A stretch of DNA of 64,000 nt from Orientallactaga sibirica (taxonomy: Eukaryota; Chordata; Mammalia; Rodentia; Dipodidae). The first letter of the stretch is position 1, and every line of letters begins with the position of its first letter. Positions 32,851 to 43,650 of the stretch are shown here, piece after piece. The translations under genes were made by a program, and so were the position numbers. Under the pieces are notes generated by a model. The model was not told the DNA's origin and searched no databases. It saw only the letters and a program-made list of their open reading frames with translations. The stretch is taken from NCBI GenBank assembly GCA_036365145.1, contig JAEOAD010000794.1, positions 868,001-932,000 of the forward strand, written 5' to 3'.

Positions 32851-33041
32851 GAGATGGCCAGTGGTTAAAGAGTGAACTAAGGACCCGGTTCAAGGCTTGT
32901 TGGAGAGATGGATGCACAAGGGGGTGCATGCATCTGGAGTTCATTTTGCCTGCCAAAGCCACCCATTCTCTCCCTCTTCAATTCCCCAGGTATTTCTGTA
33001 TCTCTCTCTCTCAAATAAATAAATAATAAAATATTTTTTTA
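32851..33041 (+). mobile_element. SINE-A copy with scrambled internal order
   Basis: The 16-mer AATGGCAACAATTTTA is repeated at 32835-32850 and 33042-33057, so this is one insertion. Inside, blocks are out of order. GTTGGAGAGATGG lies after the B-box-like GGACCCGGTTCAA. GCCTGCCAAAGCC lies after the ATCTGGAGTTCATTT block. TTCAATTCCCCAGG lies inside the CT-rich end. The tail is normal. Confidence 0.85.
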
Positions 33042-33080
33042 AATGGCAACAATTTTAAGGCCAGTCTATAGAGTGAACCC

Positions 33081-33174
33081 TGGGGTTGGAGAGATGGCTT
33101 AGCAGTTAAGGAGCTTGCCTGCAAAGCCAAAGGACCCAAGTTCAATCCCAGACCCATGTCCTGTCAAGATGGCA

Positions 33175-33214
<40 letters not shown>

Positions 33215-33262
33215 TCTTTCTCTCAAATAAATAAAAATAAAATATTTTAAAAATAAAAAATA
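33081..33262 (+). mobile_element. SINE-A copy, body deleted, (TC)n expanded
   Basis: GGGGTTGGAGAGATGGCTTAG head. A deletion joins CCTGTCAAGATGGCACATC directly to a (TC)n run at 33178-33211. Inserted in the old B1. Confidence 0.88.
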
Positions 33263-33524
33263 AAGAGTATCACCCTGTCTCACAAAACAAAAGAAAAGAT
33301 ACACACAGAAAGAGATGGGAGGAATGGAGAAAGAAGGAAGGAGAGGAGGATAAAAAGGGAAGGAGGGAGGGGGAGCAGAGACAGCCCATGGAATGAGTGA
33401 GACGAAATAATTTAATATGGCTTTTTTGGGTATGTTAGAAATGAATCTAAGGTTCAAGAATGACCACATAATTGGGACTATAATTGCAAGGCAACGTTGA
33501 CTTCTATAGAAAGGTGTGCAGCCA

Positions 33525-33910
33525 GAAAAAAAATTCAGACAAGCAGCTGCACCAATAAGAAATCTGCAGAGTTTTTATTCCCTAACACAAAGCAACGGTC
33601 CTGTGCCTTGCTCTGACTGGTCGGAGTGCCAGCCTCACATTCTTCATGTGACGTGAAATTGGCACACTTATCAGGGAAGAGGCTGAAGGAAGGGAAAATC
33701 TAGGGACCTCTTGTCAGGTACAAGGGGAAGCTTTGCTCTCAAGGATTGTTTTGGTCTCAGGGATGGCTGACTATCTTGGTCTCATGATTTGTTCTGCCTT
33801 TTAAGTTTCAAGAACGGTTGACTCAAGAGGGGCTTCCTATCTCTTCAAAGCCAAGTTTATTCTTAACCCTCAGACAGAAAAGACAATATGACTTATTTTA
33901 TATTCCTCAC
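33525..33910 (-). other. Possible LTR-like insertion in the old L1
   Basis: CACCAATAAGAAATCTGCAGAGTTTTTATTCCC at the left would give an AATAAA signal in reverse. It separates L1 pieces and matches nothing else in the window closely. Class unknown. Confidence 0.3.
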
Positions 33911-34057
33911 AGGTATATGTCTTTTCCAGCTTACTCCCATTCTCAGACATACCTTTTTCTTTTGTAAACAGTTTCTGTTTCTATTACCTAAAAAAATATT
34001 TTGACATCAAATTCATAATGCTACTTATATCCAGAACATGTAACGAACTATTATAGA

Positions 34058-34268
34058 GGCTGGAGAGATGGCTCAGAGGTTAAGGCGCTTGCCTATAAAC
34101 CCTAATGTCCTGAGTTCCATTCTCTGGTATCCATGTAAAGCCAGATGCACAAAGTGGCACATGTGTCTGGAGTTCATTTGCAATGGCTAGAGGCCCTGGA
34201 ATACCTGTTCTCTCTGTGTCCCTTTTCTTTCTATTTCTCTCTGCTTGCAAAAATAAAATAAAATAAAA
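34058..34268 (+). mobile_element. SINE-A copy
   Basis: GAGGCTGGAGAGATGGCTCAGAGG head, CACAAAGTGGCACATG core and AATAAAATAAAATAAAAAG tail. Confidence 0.9.
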
Positions 34269-34497
34269 AGAAACTCTTGCGATATAAAAGAACTAGTATA
34301 ATTCAATAGTAAAGTGAAAAGTAACGTAATTTTAAAATGGGCAAGTAATTTGAATAGAGCTTCTCCACATAAGATGTACGGATAACTTGCAGGCATACAA
34401 GATGACCAACATCATTAGTCATTAGAGAAATGCAAACCAAAGTCACCATGCACTGTCACTTGATGCCCAGTGCTAAAGTATAAAAAGGCAGACAACT

Positions 34498-34585
34498 TTC
34501 TATAAGGGATTTGAGCATCCCTGGATTCTGGTGTCTATAGGGGTCTTGGAACAGAACAATCCTCCACTGATACCAACAAGATATG
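34498..34585. mobile_element. Tigger-type terminal fragment
   Basis: ATAAGGGATTTGAGCATCCCTGGATT...GGGGTCTTGGAACAGAACAATCC is the end of an old mariner-like (Tigger) transposon. The related block at 37745-37790 reads GTGGATTTGGGTATCC and GTTGGAACCACTCC. Confidence 0.65.
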
Positions 34586-34705
34586 GGTGCCCTTCCATGT
34601 GTTTACAAGGATAAAATGCATTACTAGTGGAATTATTAAATGGTGCCATCATTATGGAAACAATTGGACAGTTTGACAAAAAGTAGCCATAAAGAAGAAT
34701 GAAGA

Positions 34706-34870
34706 TAGCCAGGCGTGGTGGCACACGCCTTTAATCCCAGCACTTGGGGGGCAGAGGTAGGAGGATCGCAGTGAATTCAAGGCCACCCTGAGATGACATA
34801 GTAAATTCCAGGTCAGCCTGGGCTAGAGTGAGACCCTACCTCAAAAAACCAAGAAAAAAAAAAAAAAAGA
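34706..34870 (+). mobile_element. B1-like SINE
   Basis: AGCCAGGCGTGGTGGCACACGCC to CTACCTCAAAAAACCAAG and an A-run. AGAAGAATGAAG flanks both ends (34693 and 34873). Confidence 0.92.
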
Positions 34871-35210
34871 AGAAGAAGAATGAAGGCATGTTGCTGTTAG
34901 GAAAATAGATGAAATTGGAGATATTCATATCTCCAGTTAATTAAGTGAATTAAGCCAATTTCAGAAAGACATATATTACATGTTTATTCTTATTGTGGTT
35001 CCTAGATTTTATGGAGATACATAAAATCATGTGTGTGCATATATACATATATGTATATGATATGAAAGTAAAAGTAAAGCTATATAGAGAGTGGAGACAT
35101 GAGGGGGTATGCTCAACATATAATATATACTAGTACAAAAACTTTTGAAAATTCATTTTAAAGGTTACCATATGATCTAGCCATTCAATGGCAACTCAAA
35201 AAGTTACCAT

Positions 35211-35354
35211 TAGCTGGGTGTGTTGACACATGCCTTTAATCCCAGCACTTGGGAGGCAGAGGTAGGAGGATCACCATGAGTTCGAGGCCACCCTGAGACT
35301 ACATAGTGAATTCCAGGTCAGCCTGGACCAGAGTGAGACCCTACCTCGGAAAAC

Positions 35355-35388
<34 letters not shown>
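35211..35388 (+). mobile_element. B1-like SINE with long A-tail
   Basis: AGCTGGGTGTGTTGACACATGCC to CTACCTCGGAAAACC and about 31 A's. AAAGTTACCATTA on the left and AGAGTTATTGTAC on the right are similar flanks. Confidence 0.9.
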
Positions 35389-35389
<1 letters not shown>

Positions 35390-35959
35390 TTATTGTACAT
35401 TACCATATGGCCTAGCAATTACAGTGTTAAACACCCAAAAGAACTGGGCACATCCAATCCACACAGAAATGTACACAAATGTATATCACAGCATTGTTTA
35501 TGACAGCTCAGAATTGGCAGCCCACCTGTCCATTAGCTGATAAATGGAAAAAGCAAAACTGTGTCCACACAATGGAATATTATTCTGCCCTGAGAACTAA
35601 GTACTGATATATGTGCCACTGGGGATGAACAAGGAAAACATCATGCTAAGTGAAAGATTACAGACACAAAGCCCACATGTCATATGATTCCATTTATTTG
35701 TAATGTCCAGAAGAGCCCAGTCCTAATTTGAATTAGTAGATCAAGTAAATTCATGGTGGCAGCCAGGGCTCATAGGGAGGAAATGGAGGGGAGTGGGAGG
35801 GCATGGAGCTTCTTTCTGGGGTGATAAAGATGCTCTAAAATTAGGCTGTGGCAACAGTTATATACCTTTGTGAATATGCTAAAATCATTTAATTGTACAC
35901 GTTAAAGGGGTGGATTTTATATTATAGGAATTATACCTCAATAAAGTAGTTATTTTAAA

Positions 35960-37200
35960 AAATCGAGAGGATAGAAAAGTGGGTACTGCGGGCTTGAAGC
36001 AAGTAATGAGCTTTGAAATTGATGGCAGTGGGCGTGTAATAGGATTGCCGGGCAGTGATGAGGCCCTGACTGAGATACAATGCCACAAAATCATAATGGC
36101 ACCCATCTGCAGGGGAGCATTTCACACATGCACACTGTCACATACAGGCCACAAGCTCAGAGGCCCGGGTGTGAGAGAATGTCCCCCACCACTGGGGGGG
36201 GGTAGCTTTGAGTAGGAAGCACTGGGGATACCTGCTGCTCCTTCTGCCCACATCACAAACACTCCAGCTTTCACACCCTGCTAGATACAAGCTGAGGACT
36301 TGGCTCTCTATTTCTCAAGCAGAATTTCTGGATCAAAAATATCTACTAAACCTGCTGCCTAAGCGTCAGGCAGGAAAAGAAAGAAAAGGAAGGCATTTTC
36401 CTAGTGATGAAATCTGAATTATTCACAACCTGTTAGACACTTTTTTTCCTCCCCTTCTGATGTAGAAGAATACATTTTCACTTCTCCCCTAAGTCCTAAA
36501 TACCTTTTCAATCAAAACTGAAGTTTTGGCTAACATCTGTCACTTCACTCTCCTGGGAACCAAGGGGCTCCAGGGCACCCACAGACCCACCCCCAGATCA
36601 ACCCCTAAGCTATGCAAAGGAGCTGCCTTTACCTAATGTTTCAGTCCTGTCCCAAGGCTTGGATATTGTAAGACTTACTTAAATTACTGTAAGTGGCCTA
36701 GTTTCAACCAGCAGAGGCAAAGCAGGGTATTTACTGAGCAGAGTAATTCAAGCTTGGGAAGTGTTGGACATGGGGCCTCCCGGGCAAGAACACCAGGAGC
36801 TCAGGTGCTCCTGCTTAGCACATGACCCCTCCATCCTTCTCCAGTTTCCACAATACACTACTTTTTCCCTCTTTTTTTCCATGAAGCCGGAAGCATGGCC
36901 ATCGGTGGGGACAAGCTCCATCTCATCCCAAAGTTCTAAGTCTGAAATCGCCCAGACACCTCTGAGTTTCTTGGCTCAGCTCAGATGCCCTGTAGCCAAA
37001 GATTAGGGGTGTAGTCGTTGGTGATACCCACTGAAATGATATGGTTGAAATGGGAGCAGAAGAACCCCTAAACACGTGCCTCGTTCCTACTCATTAGGCT
37101 TTGTAGGCAAGTACCTTAAGGTTGGGTACTTTCTGCCAGCAATGAAAGGTAACTGCAGCACGGAATAAAGCCTTTCCCTCCTTAAGATACTTCCCGTCAG
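35960..37200. other. Unassigned sequence
   Basis: No recent repeat. Short open frames near 36208 and 36761 carry no recognised motif. No splice-site pair stands out. Confidence 0.4.
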
Positions 37201-37204
37201 GTAT

Positions 37205-37440
37205 TGGTCACAGCAACAAGTAATTACTTGTATAGAAGGAAAGGTTTTATTTTGGCTCATGCTGTCTTTGGGCCTCTGGCAAGGTGGCGCGACGAGGTAG
37301 GAGGCACATGCTGAAGCAAGTCTGTTCACTTCATGGTAGCCCGAAAGTCCTGACCCTTAAAGGTTCTACCAACTCCCAGGAGCACATGAGCTCTGGGAGG
37401 ACAGTTAAATTCAAAACCATAATACCCCCTTCCTGCTTTT
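37205..37440 (-). mobile_element. MaLR-like LTR fragment
   Basis: AAGGAAAGGTTTTATTTTGGCTCATGCTG...TTCACTTCATGGTAGCCCG...CAAAACCATAATA follows the reverse MaLR LTR layout seen at 38650: an AATAAA complement near the left, terminal AACCATAA(CA). Confidence 0.5.
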
Positions 37441-37464
37441 GCTTTTCTCCCTAGCATTTATTAC

Positions 37465-37800
37465 ATTTTATAGACTATATACACTTGGCCCACCATATTC
37501 ACAAGCTTCATATTTATGGATTCAAACTACCAGGGATCAAGTTTTTTTTATATATAAAAAGTTGTGAATGTACTACACAGATAAGTTTTTTTTTTTCTTA
37601 TCATCATTATCCCTACACAACACAGTAAAACAACTATGGACATGGGGCTTACATCGCACTGGGTACTTCATATAGAGATGAGTTAAATAATAAAGGGATT
37701 GCGTAAGTCAGATGCACATACTGTGTCATTTTACACAGGCACATGAATATTTGTGGATTTGGGTATCCAAAGAGTGTTGGAACCACTCCTTCCTGCATGA
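37465..37800. mobile_element. Tigger-type DNA transposon relic
   Basis: ACTTGGCCCACCATATTCACAAGCTTCATATTTATGGATTCAAACTACCAGGGATC at one end and TTGTGGATTTGGGTATCCAAAGAGTGTTGGAACCACTCC at the other match the two ends of a non-autonomous Tigger element about 330 bp long. No transposase is present. Confidence 0.7.
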
Positions 37801-37859
37801 AGAGGGATAAGTAACTGTCTTTTACTTAGAAATCTAGTTTATTAAGTATTTCCCCACTA

Positions 37860-37978
37860 GCTCTAACCTCCATGAAAACAGAAATTTGTGTCTATTTTGT
37901 TCCCTGGCATATTCAGAGCCTAGAACAGTGGCTGGCAGACAGCAGCTACTCAGTAACTGAATGAATGTGTGGGGCAGT
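37860..37978 (+). mobile_element. L2/MIR 3'-end relic
   Basis: GTTCCCTGGCATATTCAGAGCCTAGAACAGTGGCTGGCAGACAGCAGCTACTCAGTAACTGAATGAATG parallels the common ...CCTAGAACAGTGCCTGGCACATAG...GAATGAATG end of L2/MIR3. Confidence 0.7.
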
Positions 37979-37979
37979 T

Positions 37980-38650
37980 AAAATTACACGCCACCTCCAA
38001 ATACTATGATCCCACAAGACTGGCGAGAGTCCAGAAATGTATGTTCACCAGATGGTTCTAAAGGAAGTGGTTGGAGGCTGCACAAACCTTCTTAGAGAAA
38101 GTTTTGCCTGTAGGGAATGTCCCTTTCAGACAATTCCCAGGGCTGTAGACTAAGGAGCTCAAGATCCTGGCCACCCTTGGCTACTTTCCTGCAGAGACAC
38201 ACCTCCCATCAGGTGATTTGGCAAAGGAAATGGGTGTTCACAGGAGGCAGGCGTGTGGGCGGCCAGCTCCTGGGAGGATGCCTCGCAGTGACAGCTCAAC
38301 TTCACTTCTGGGCAAAGTCCCATGTAGAAGAAATGCAGATTCTGCTGAGGAAGGGGCCTTTGCCAAGTGGGAATCTGAGCTCGACAGGGAGTTGAGGTGT
38401 CCCCACAGCAGCGTTCCTTTTAGCCAAAGTCCTACTTAGATAGCCAGGTTCAGTGGTACTGGCAAATGCTTGGCAACCAGCTCTGAGCAGGTAGGAAGCA
38501 CACATGCGTATATATGTACTGATATCAATTCTGTATATCATATAACCCATAAAAAGTATAAAATGGTATTCATTTTAAATTACATGAAGTCAGTGTATTC
38601 TTACAGAATGCTCTTACTGAATTTTGCTAAACTCTAGATCTACAACTGTG
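37980..38650. other. Unassigned sequence
   Basis: No repeat or gene recognised. Open frames at 38117-38439 overlap on the same strand with no familiar domain. Confidence 0.4.
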
Positions 38651-39079
38651 TCTGTCAGTTTTTCATCACTGTGACAAATGCCTGAGGAAAAAAAAATGAG
38701 TCAAGACAGGAAGGATTTATATTTGTTCACAGTACAGAAGCTTTAGCCCTGATCAGCTGGCTCCATATTGCTTTGGGCCTGAGGAGAGGCTGAGCATGTG
38801 ATGGAGAAGGCTGCTCACCTCACGGTAGCCAGGAAGCAGAGAGAGAGAGACGATAAGGGTCCAGGGACAAGGTGTGTATCTTTTCAAGGAGTGCCCCAGT
38901 AACCTACTTCTTCCACCTAGATCCCACCTCCCAATAATGCCATCATATCACAGAATTCGTCCAGTGATTAAGTCAGAGCCCCTAGGATCCATCACCTTCC
39001 AAAAGTCCATTAGCTGACAACAAACCTTCAACACACAAGCCTTTGTGGTTACATGGCATATCCAAACCATAACACTAAC
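38650..39079 (-). mobile_element. MaLR-like LTR, older type
   Basis: TGTCTGTCAGTTTTTCATCACTGTGACAAATGCC at the left to CATATCCAAACCATAACA at the right: a near-complete LTR of about 430 bp in reverse. The inner blocks GATTTATATTTGTTCACAG, AGAGAGAGAG and CCACCTCCCAATAATGCC are typical of MaLR elements. Confidence 0.6.
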
Positions 39080-39424
39080 CTATATTTGCGACTCAATCAT
39101 AGCTTGACAATGTCGCCACTATGGAAACAGCACATAAGAATTTAATCTGCATGATTAAAGCTCTCTCTAGCACTTTCTGAAGTCTGCATATCTAATCAAA
39201 AGAACAATAAATGCATTTCTGATTTGAAATATTGGCTGAGTACCATGATGTGGATACGCAGCTGTGGTCGATTGCAAGCTCCCAGGCTGTTCACTGAATG
39301 TGGAATTACAAGGTGGGAGGAAATGTTCAGAAGCATCCCATTTGTTATACACTGTTTCTACAATATTTATGTGGATTATGTGTGCTAAATAACATATAAT
39401 ACGTATGTTATATGTGTATATATA

Positions 39425-39680
39425 GAGAGAGGTGCAGTAATCCTCCAGTTATATGCAGGGCTATACTCCAAGACTCCCAGTGAACATCCAAAACCATAGA
39501 TAACACTAAACCTATGCATACGATGTGTTTTCCTACACATACCTCTTACGGTGAAGTTTAATATAAATTTACATGCAGTAAAGAGATTAATAATCACCAA
39601 AGATAAAATGGAAGAGTCACAATATGCTGCAATAAAAGTTATATAATATAGCTCTCTCTCAAAATATGGAACTTTCCAAT
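39425..39680. mobile_element. MER2/Tigger-type DNA transposon relic
   Basis: CCAGTTATATGCAGGGCTATACTCCAAGACTCCCAGTGAACATCC...AAACCATAGATAACACTAAACC...ATAAAAGTTATATAATAT...CTCTCTCTCAAAATAT follows the MER2 family closely, about 250 bp. Confidence 0.75.
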
Positions 39681-39734
39681 TCATATTTATGTTTTATTTG
39701 TCTATTTATTGGTTTTTATAAACTGATTTCATTT

Positions 39735-39965
39735 TAAATCTTTTTCTTACTATTTTATTTTTATTTATTTATTTGAAAGAGAGAGAAATAGAAAGAGAGA
39801 GAAAGAAAGAATGGGTATGCCAGGGCCTCCAGCCACTGCAAAATGAACTCCCTATAAATGCACCACTTTGTGCATCCAGCTTACATGGGTCCTGGGGAAC
39901 TGAACCTAGGTCCTTTGGCTTTGCAGGGAAGTACCTTAACCACTAAGCCATTTCTCCAGCTCTCT
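39735..39965 (-). mobile_element. SINE-A copy
   Basis: Reverse copy from (TTTA)n and AAAGAGAGAGAAATAG to GCCATTTCTCCAGC. The body reads TATAAATGCACCACTTTG. Confidence 0.9.
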
Positions 39966-40084
39966 AATTCATAGTTTTGAAACTCAGTTGACTGCAAGAA
40001 AGGAAAACTGTGGCTGGTGAAACAAAGTGTAAGGAAGAGCACTGCATATGTTTACATACAGTAAAAACATAGATAAAACCTAAA

Positions 40085-40432
40085 GTTAGGGAACTGGGGA
40101 GATGGCTCAGTACCCGAGTTCAGAACCCCAGTACCCACATAGAAAGCATTTTAATCCCAGCCGTCTACATTTGAGAAAGGAGGCAGAGGTAGGAGAATCT
40201 TCTGGAAGCTCAGGTACCAGCTAGCCTGGTGAAAGCAGTGGTGATCAACATGAGACCCTGCCTGAAGGGAGGCAGAAGGCAAGGCCCAATACCCGAAAAT
40301 TATCCTCTGACCTCCATGTGCAAGCCATGGCATGTGCATACCCACAATCGTACACATGAACACATACATACATACATATATACATGCATACACACATGCA
40401 TACATACACATACCAAAATAACACAAAGTGCA
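40085..40432 (+). mobile_element. B4 SINE
   Basis: tRNA-like head GGAACTGGGGAGATGGCTCAG, B1-like middle with TTTTAATCCCAGCC and GGAGGCAGAGGTAGG, then the diagnostic right end CCTCTGACCTCCATGTGCAAGCC and a (CATA)n tail at 40360-40412. Confidence 0.75.
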
Positions 40433-40439
40433 AAATTAC

Positions 40440-40795
40440 TATGAAGCAATGAGCTTTGAGTATTATCTTTTAAAACATAATGTATTAATCATAAATTTAT
40501 GTCATTTAAATGTCTAATGCTGGCTGTGTTTAATAGTCAGCTTGCAAAATTCCTGGAAATGTAGCCATCATTTGTGCAAATTAGCACCAGCATAGTACTG
40601 GAAGTATTCTAGAACTGGGGAGTAGCTAAGTCATACAGTACAGGGGGCCCCACATTTTATTCACTCATGAGACTAAGGTAGGCTCAGCCCACTGTGCAGA
40701 TGTGGGGTTGAAAATGTTGTGGTGTTCAATGTCCCTATGCTTTTCATTCCACTTTCTGCCCACACGTGGCTGTTCCTAAGTTAGATAATAAAGTT
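40440..40795. other. Unassigned sequence
   Basis: No repeat or exon signal recognised between a B4 and a SINE-A. Confidence 0.4.
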
Positions 40796-40802
40796 AAGAG
40801 CT

Positions 40803-41010
40803 CCAGACTTAGCAGTTAACGTGCCTGCCTGTGAAGCCTAAGGACACAGATTCAATTCTTCAGGTCCCACATAAGCCAGATGCACATGGTAGCAGATGAA
40901 TCTGGAGTTTGTTTACAGTGGCTAGAGGCCCTGACATGCCAATTCTCACTCTGTCTCTATGTCTCTAATAAATAAATAAATAATAAAATCTTTAAAAAAA
41001 TTTTTTTTAA
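40803..41010 (+). mobile_element. SINE-A copy, head truncated
   Basis: Begins CAGACTTAGCAGTTAACG. B-box GATTCAATTCTTC; (AATA)n tail to about 41010. AAGAACTCCA after and AAGAGCTCCA before it are likely target duplications (40795 and 41010). Confidence 0.88.
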
Positions 41011-41026
41011 AAGAACTCCAAGATTG

Positions 41027-41195
41027 GGGGCTGGAGAGATGGCTTAGCAGTTAAGGTGCTTGCCTGCAAAATCTAAGGACCCAGATTCGATTCCTCAGGA
41101 CCCACGTAAGCTAGATGCACAAGGTGGCACAAGCATTTGGAGTTCATTTGCACTGGCTAGAGACCCTGGTGCACCCATTCTCTCAGAGGAAATGA
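41027..41195 (+). mobile_element. SINE-A copy lacking its tail
   Basis: GGGGGCTGGAGAGATGGCTTAG to CCATTCTCTCAGAGG. The CT-rich part and tail are missing, and the following A-rich GAAATGAAACTTAAATAC leads into a B1. Confidence 0.85.
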
Positions 41196-41214
41196 AACTT
41201 AAATACTCTTTTTA

Positions 41215-41357
41215 TTTTTATTTTTTGGGTCTCACTCTAGCCCAGATTGACCTAGAATTCACTATGTAGTCTGAAGCTGGCCTTGAACTCACTACAGCCC
41301 TCCTACCTCTGCCTCCCAAGTGCTGGGATTAAAGGTGTGCACCATCACACCCAGCGA
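41215..41357 (-). mobile_element. B1-like SINE
   Basis: Reverse copy from TTTTTGGGTCTCACTCTAGCC to CCATCACACCCAGC. GAAACTTAAAT flanks it (41190 and 41356), a target duplication. Confidence 0.9.
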
Positions 41358-41472
41358 AACTTAAATTCTAACAAAAAGAATGTGGGTTCTGCTGAGGAAT
41401 AATGATAGCCAAAGAATGACTTTAGTTCTATCAAAAGATAGGAAGTTTCATGAGGACTTAAAATGTTGAAGA

Positions 41473-41995
41473 AAGGCCTGGGGAGGTGGCTCAGTGGGCA
41501 AAGAACTTGCCACACAAGCATGAGTAACTGAACTCAGCATCCCTAGTACCCAGGTAAAACCAACAGGCATGCAGACACACAGCCACAATCCCAATGCTGT
41601 GCAGGAGGGTCCCTGGCGCTTAGTGGCTTTAGCCTAATTGAGCTTAAGGTTCAGTAAAACACCTTGTCTCTCTGGGCTGGAGAGATGGCTTACAAGTTAA
41701 GGTGCATGCCTGCAAAGCCTAAGAACCCAGGTTTGATTCTCCATTCTCCAGGTCCCACATAAGCCAGATGCACATGCGTCTGGAGGTTGTTTACAGTGGC
41801 TGGAGGCCCTGGGGCACCCATTCTTTCCCTCTGTCTCTCAGACTCTAATAAATAAAAATAAAATCTAAAAAAAATAAAGACCCTGTCTCGAAAAAGAACA
41901 CTGTTGAATGACTGAGAAGGATACCGATGTCAAGCTCTGGCATGCACGCACACACGCACGCGCGTGCAATGCACATGGAAAAAAAGAAAAACATG
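41473..41995 (+). mobile_element. B4 SINE interrupted by SINE-A
   Basis: GCCTGGGGAGGTGGCTCAGTGGGCAAAG head, CACAATCCCAATGCTGTG middle, then after the insert CTGTCTCGAAAAAGAAC and ATGACTGAGAAGGATACCGATGTCAAGC with a (CACG)-rich end containing several CpGs. Confidence 0.75.
41674..41878 (+). mobile_element. SINE-A copy nested in B4
   Basis: GGGCTGGAGAGATGGCTTACAAG. Its body skips CACAAGGTGGC (GATGCACATGCGTCTGG). CACCTTGTCTC before and GACCCTGTCTC after are the host B4 target duplicated. Confidence 0.88.
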
Positions 41996-42004
41996 AAGGA
42001 CACT

Positions 42005-42289
42005 TGTGGTGGTTTGAATCATATGTCCCCCATAAACTCAAGTGTTCTGAATGTTTGGTCCCCAGCTGGTGGCAATTTGGAGGTGAGCCTTGCTGGAGGA
42101 GGTGTGCTGTTGGGTGCAGGTTTAGGGGTGTTATAGCTGGCTCCCCTTGCCGGGGCTGGACTCACTCTCCTGTTGCTTTCCACCTGCTGAGGCAGAGTTG
42201 ATCCTCAGTCTCTGCTTATTTCTGCCATCATGAAGCTTCCCCTTGAGACTGGTTGGATGTTTTGTCTCAACAGTAAGAAGGTAACTACA
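42005..42289 (+). mobile_element. Solo LTR, MaLR-like family 1, exact target duplication
   Basis: Sense-oriented copy: TGTGGTGGTTTGAATCATATG to AAGGTAACTACA, 285 bp. ACACT is repeated at 42000-42004 and 42290-42294. This copy fixes the true orientation of family 1, since the others in the window are reversed. Confidence 0.85.
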
Positions 42290-42294
42290 ACACT

Positions 42295-43170
42295 CAAAGC
42301 AGCCCTAGGTTGAGGTCTATGTGACAAGGAACCCAGACTACCTGCCATTAGCCAGCACCCACAGACCAGCTATATGCTCCAGGTGAGCCACTATGTAAGA
42401 GATCCTCCAGCCCAAGTTAAGCTTTCAGGTGACCAGCCTCTAGCTGACATCTCCTGTGTAGAACAGTCTTCAAATGAGACCAAACTAGGTTTCACCCTTT
42501 CTCACTTAAAGTTCTTGCTACACAGCCTGAGCCTGGGAGAGACTGGCTGGAAGATCCAGAGCTGTGTGTTCCAGCCCCACCACCACCTCCAGAACACGAT
42601 GACTATCATGGCTTTATCTAGTGACCCCAGGGGATAAAAGCCAAGCTGGGCTGCCTTCCAAGTCCCTCCACCAGTGGTGGATGTGAGGCAGCAAAGATTC
42701 CTCCTACCCCACATGTCCTTCCCAAGCCTCCACCGACTGGCTTGCGATGGGCCCTAGGCTTCTGTTGTCCCTTGCTGCCTCTCTCTGTAAGTAGTAAATC
42801 TTGTAAATTGTTGCACATGAGCACATATGAAATTTCTCACCAGATGCAGACAAGTTCATAGCCAGGGCACAAAAAGTTCCTGCTTAACTCCCTAGTGAGA
42901 GATCCCAAGCCAGGGCTGCATGATCCTGGATCCCGACCCACAGACACTTAGAAAGACTGAAAGAGCACAGGGAAAGCAGGTGGAAGGACAGATTCTTTAT
43001 GGGCTTCTGAAGACGGAGCAGGAGAATGGCTCGAGGTGGGGAGCATAGTCTCTAGCTTGCACAGCTGGTGACACTTTGAGGCAGAGCACATGGGTCCTCA
43101 GTTCTGGAATAGGAAGCCGTCACCTCTGGCTTGCTGGAGATTCCAGTGAGCATTGAGGGGTGAGGAGATG
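42295..43170. other. Unassigned sequence
   Basis: No gene recognised. Short overlapping open frames at 42374-42824 on both strands. Part of 42830-43150 may be an LTR but has no partner. Confidence 0.35.
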
Positions 43171-43174
43171 TACA

Positions 43175-43267
43175 CTTAAGATTGGAGTTTTGGGGATGGG
43201 GAAATAAGAGAAGATGGGAGGGAAAACCAATATATCACTTGTTCTCTCTCTCATATGCTCAACCTAG

Positions 43268-43315
<48 letters not shown>

Positions 43316-43450
43316 AGACATGAAAGCAGAACAGAACGATGTCTTTCTTTTATTTAGGGGGAGGAAGTAGACCAGTGGCAGGGGACAAAGGAGGTATTGA
43401 GGGGGTGAGTAGTGAATATGAACAAAATATGATCATATACATATATAGAA
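43175..43450 (+). mobile_element. Probable L1-type 3' end with internal (CA)n
   Basis: ATCACTTGTTCTCTCTCTCATATGC and GGGGGAGGAAGTAGACCAGTGG...GAGGGGGTGAGTAGTGAATATGAACAAAATATGATCATATACATATATAG resemble the terminal part of a rodent L1-like 3'UTR. Compare 62400-62550. Confidence 0.45.
43272..43313. repeat. (CA)n microsatellite
   Basis: About 21 perfect CA units. Confidence 0.97.
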
Positions 43451-43454
43451 AATG

Positions 43455-43650
43455 GTCAAGCTAGAGAAATGGCTCAGCAGTTAAAGGCACTTGATTGGAA
43501 ATCCTGATAGCCTAGGTTCAATTCCCAGTACCCACATAAAGCCAGATGCACAAAGTGGTACATGCATCTTGAGTTTGTTTGCAATGACATGCCTATTGCC
43601 TTTCTATCTCCACTCCCCCCCACCATGCTTGCAAATAAATAAAGTATTTT
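43455..43650 (+). mobile_element. SINE-A copy
   Basis: GTCAAGCTAGAGAAATGGCTCAG head, CACAAAGTGGTACATG core, and a CCACTCCCCCCCACC variant in place of pure CT. Left arm of an inverted pair. Confidence 0.87.

Larger units (their letters stand above)
32776..33295 (+). mobile_element. B1-like SINE interrupted twice
   Basis: B1 pieces lie at 32776-32850 (GCCAGGTCCAGTGACTCACATC...GGCAACAATTTTA), 33042-33079 (...GGCCAGTCTATAGAGTGAACCC) and 33263-33295 (GAGTATCACCCTGTCTCAC). Two SINE-A insertions separate them. Confidence 0.8.
30681..35958 (+). pseudogene. Old L1 (ORF2 to 3'UTR), collinear pieces
   Basis: Pieces in correct L1 order: 30681-30830, 31463-31815 (ACAATCTTGGTGGCAGGACAAACTTGGAGGACC), 32033-32285 (AAAACTTCTAGAAGAAAACAA), 34270-34700 (GAAATGCAAACCAAAGTCACCATG), 34885-35205 and 35390-35958 (ACAATGGAATATTATTCTGCCC, then a 3'UTR-like end). 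SINEs, an LTR-like block and a Tigger fragment separate them. All frames are destroyed. The 31478 piece closely resembles 30755-30820, so part may be duplicated. Confidence 0.65.
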
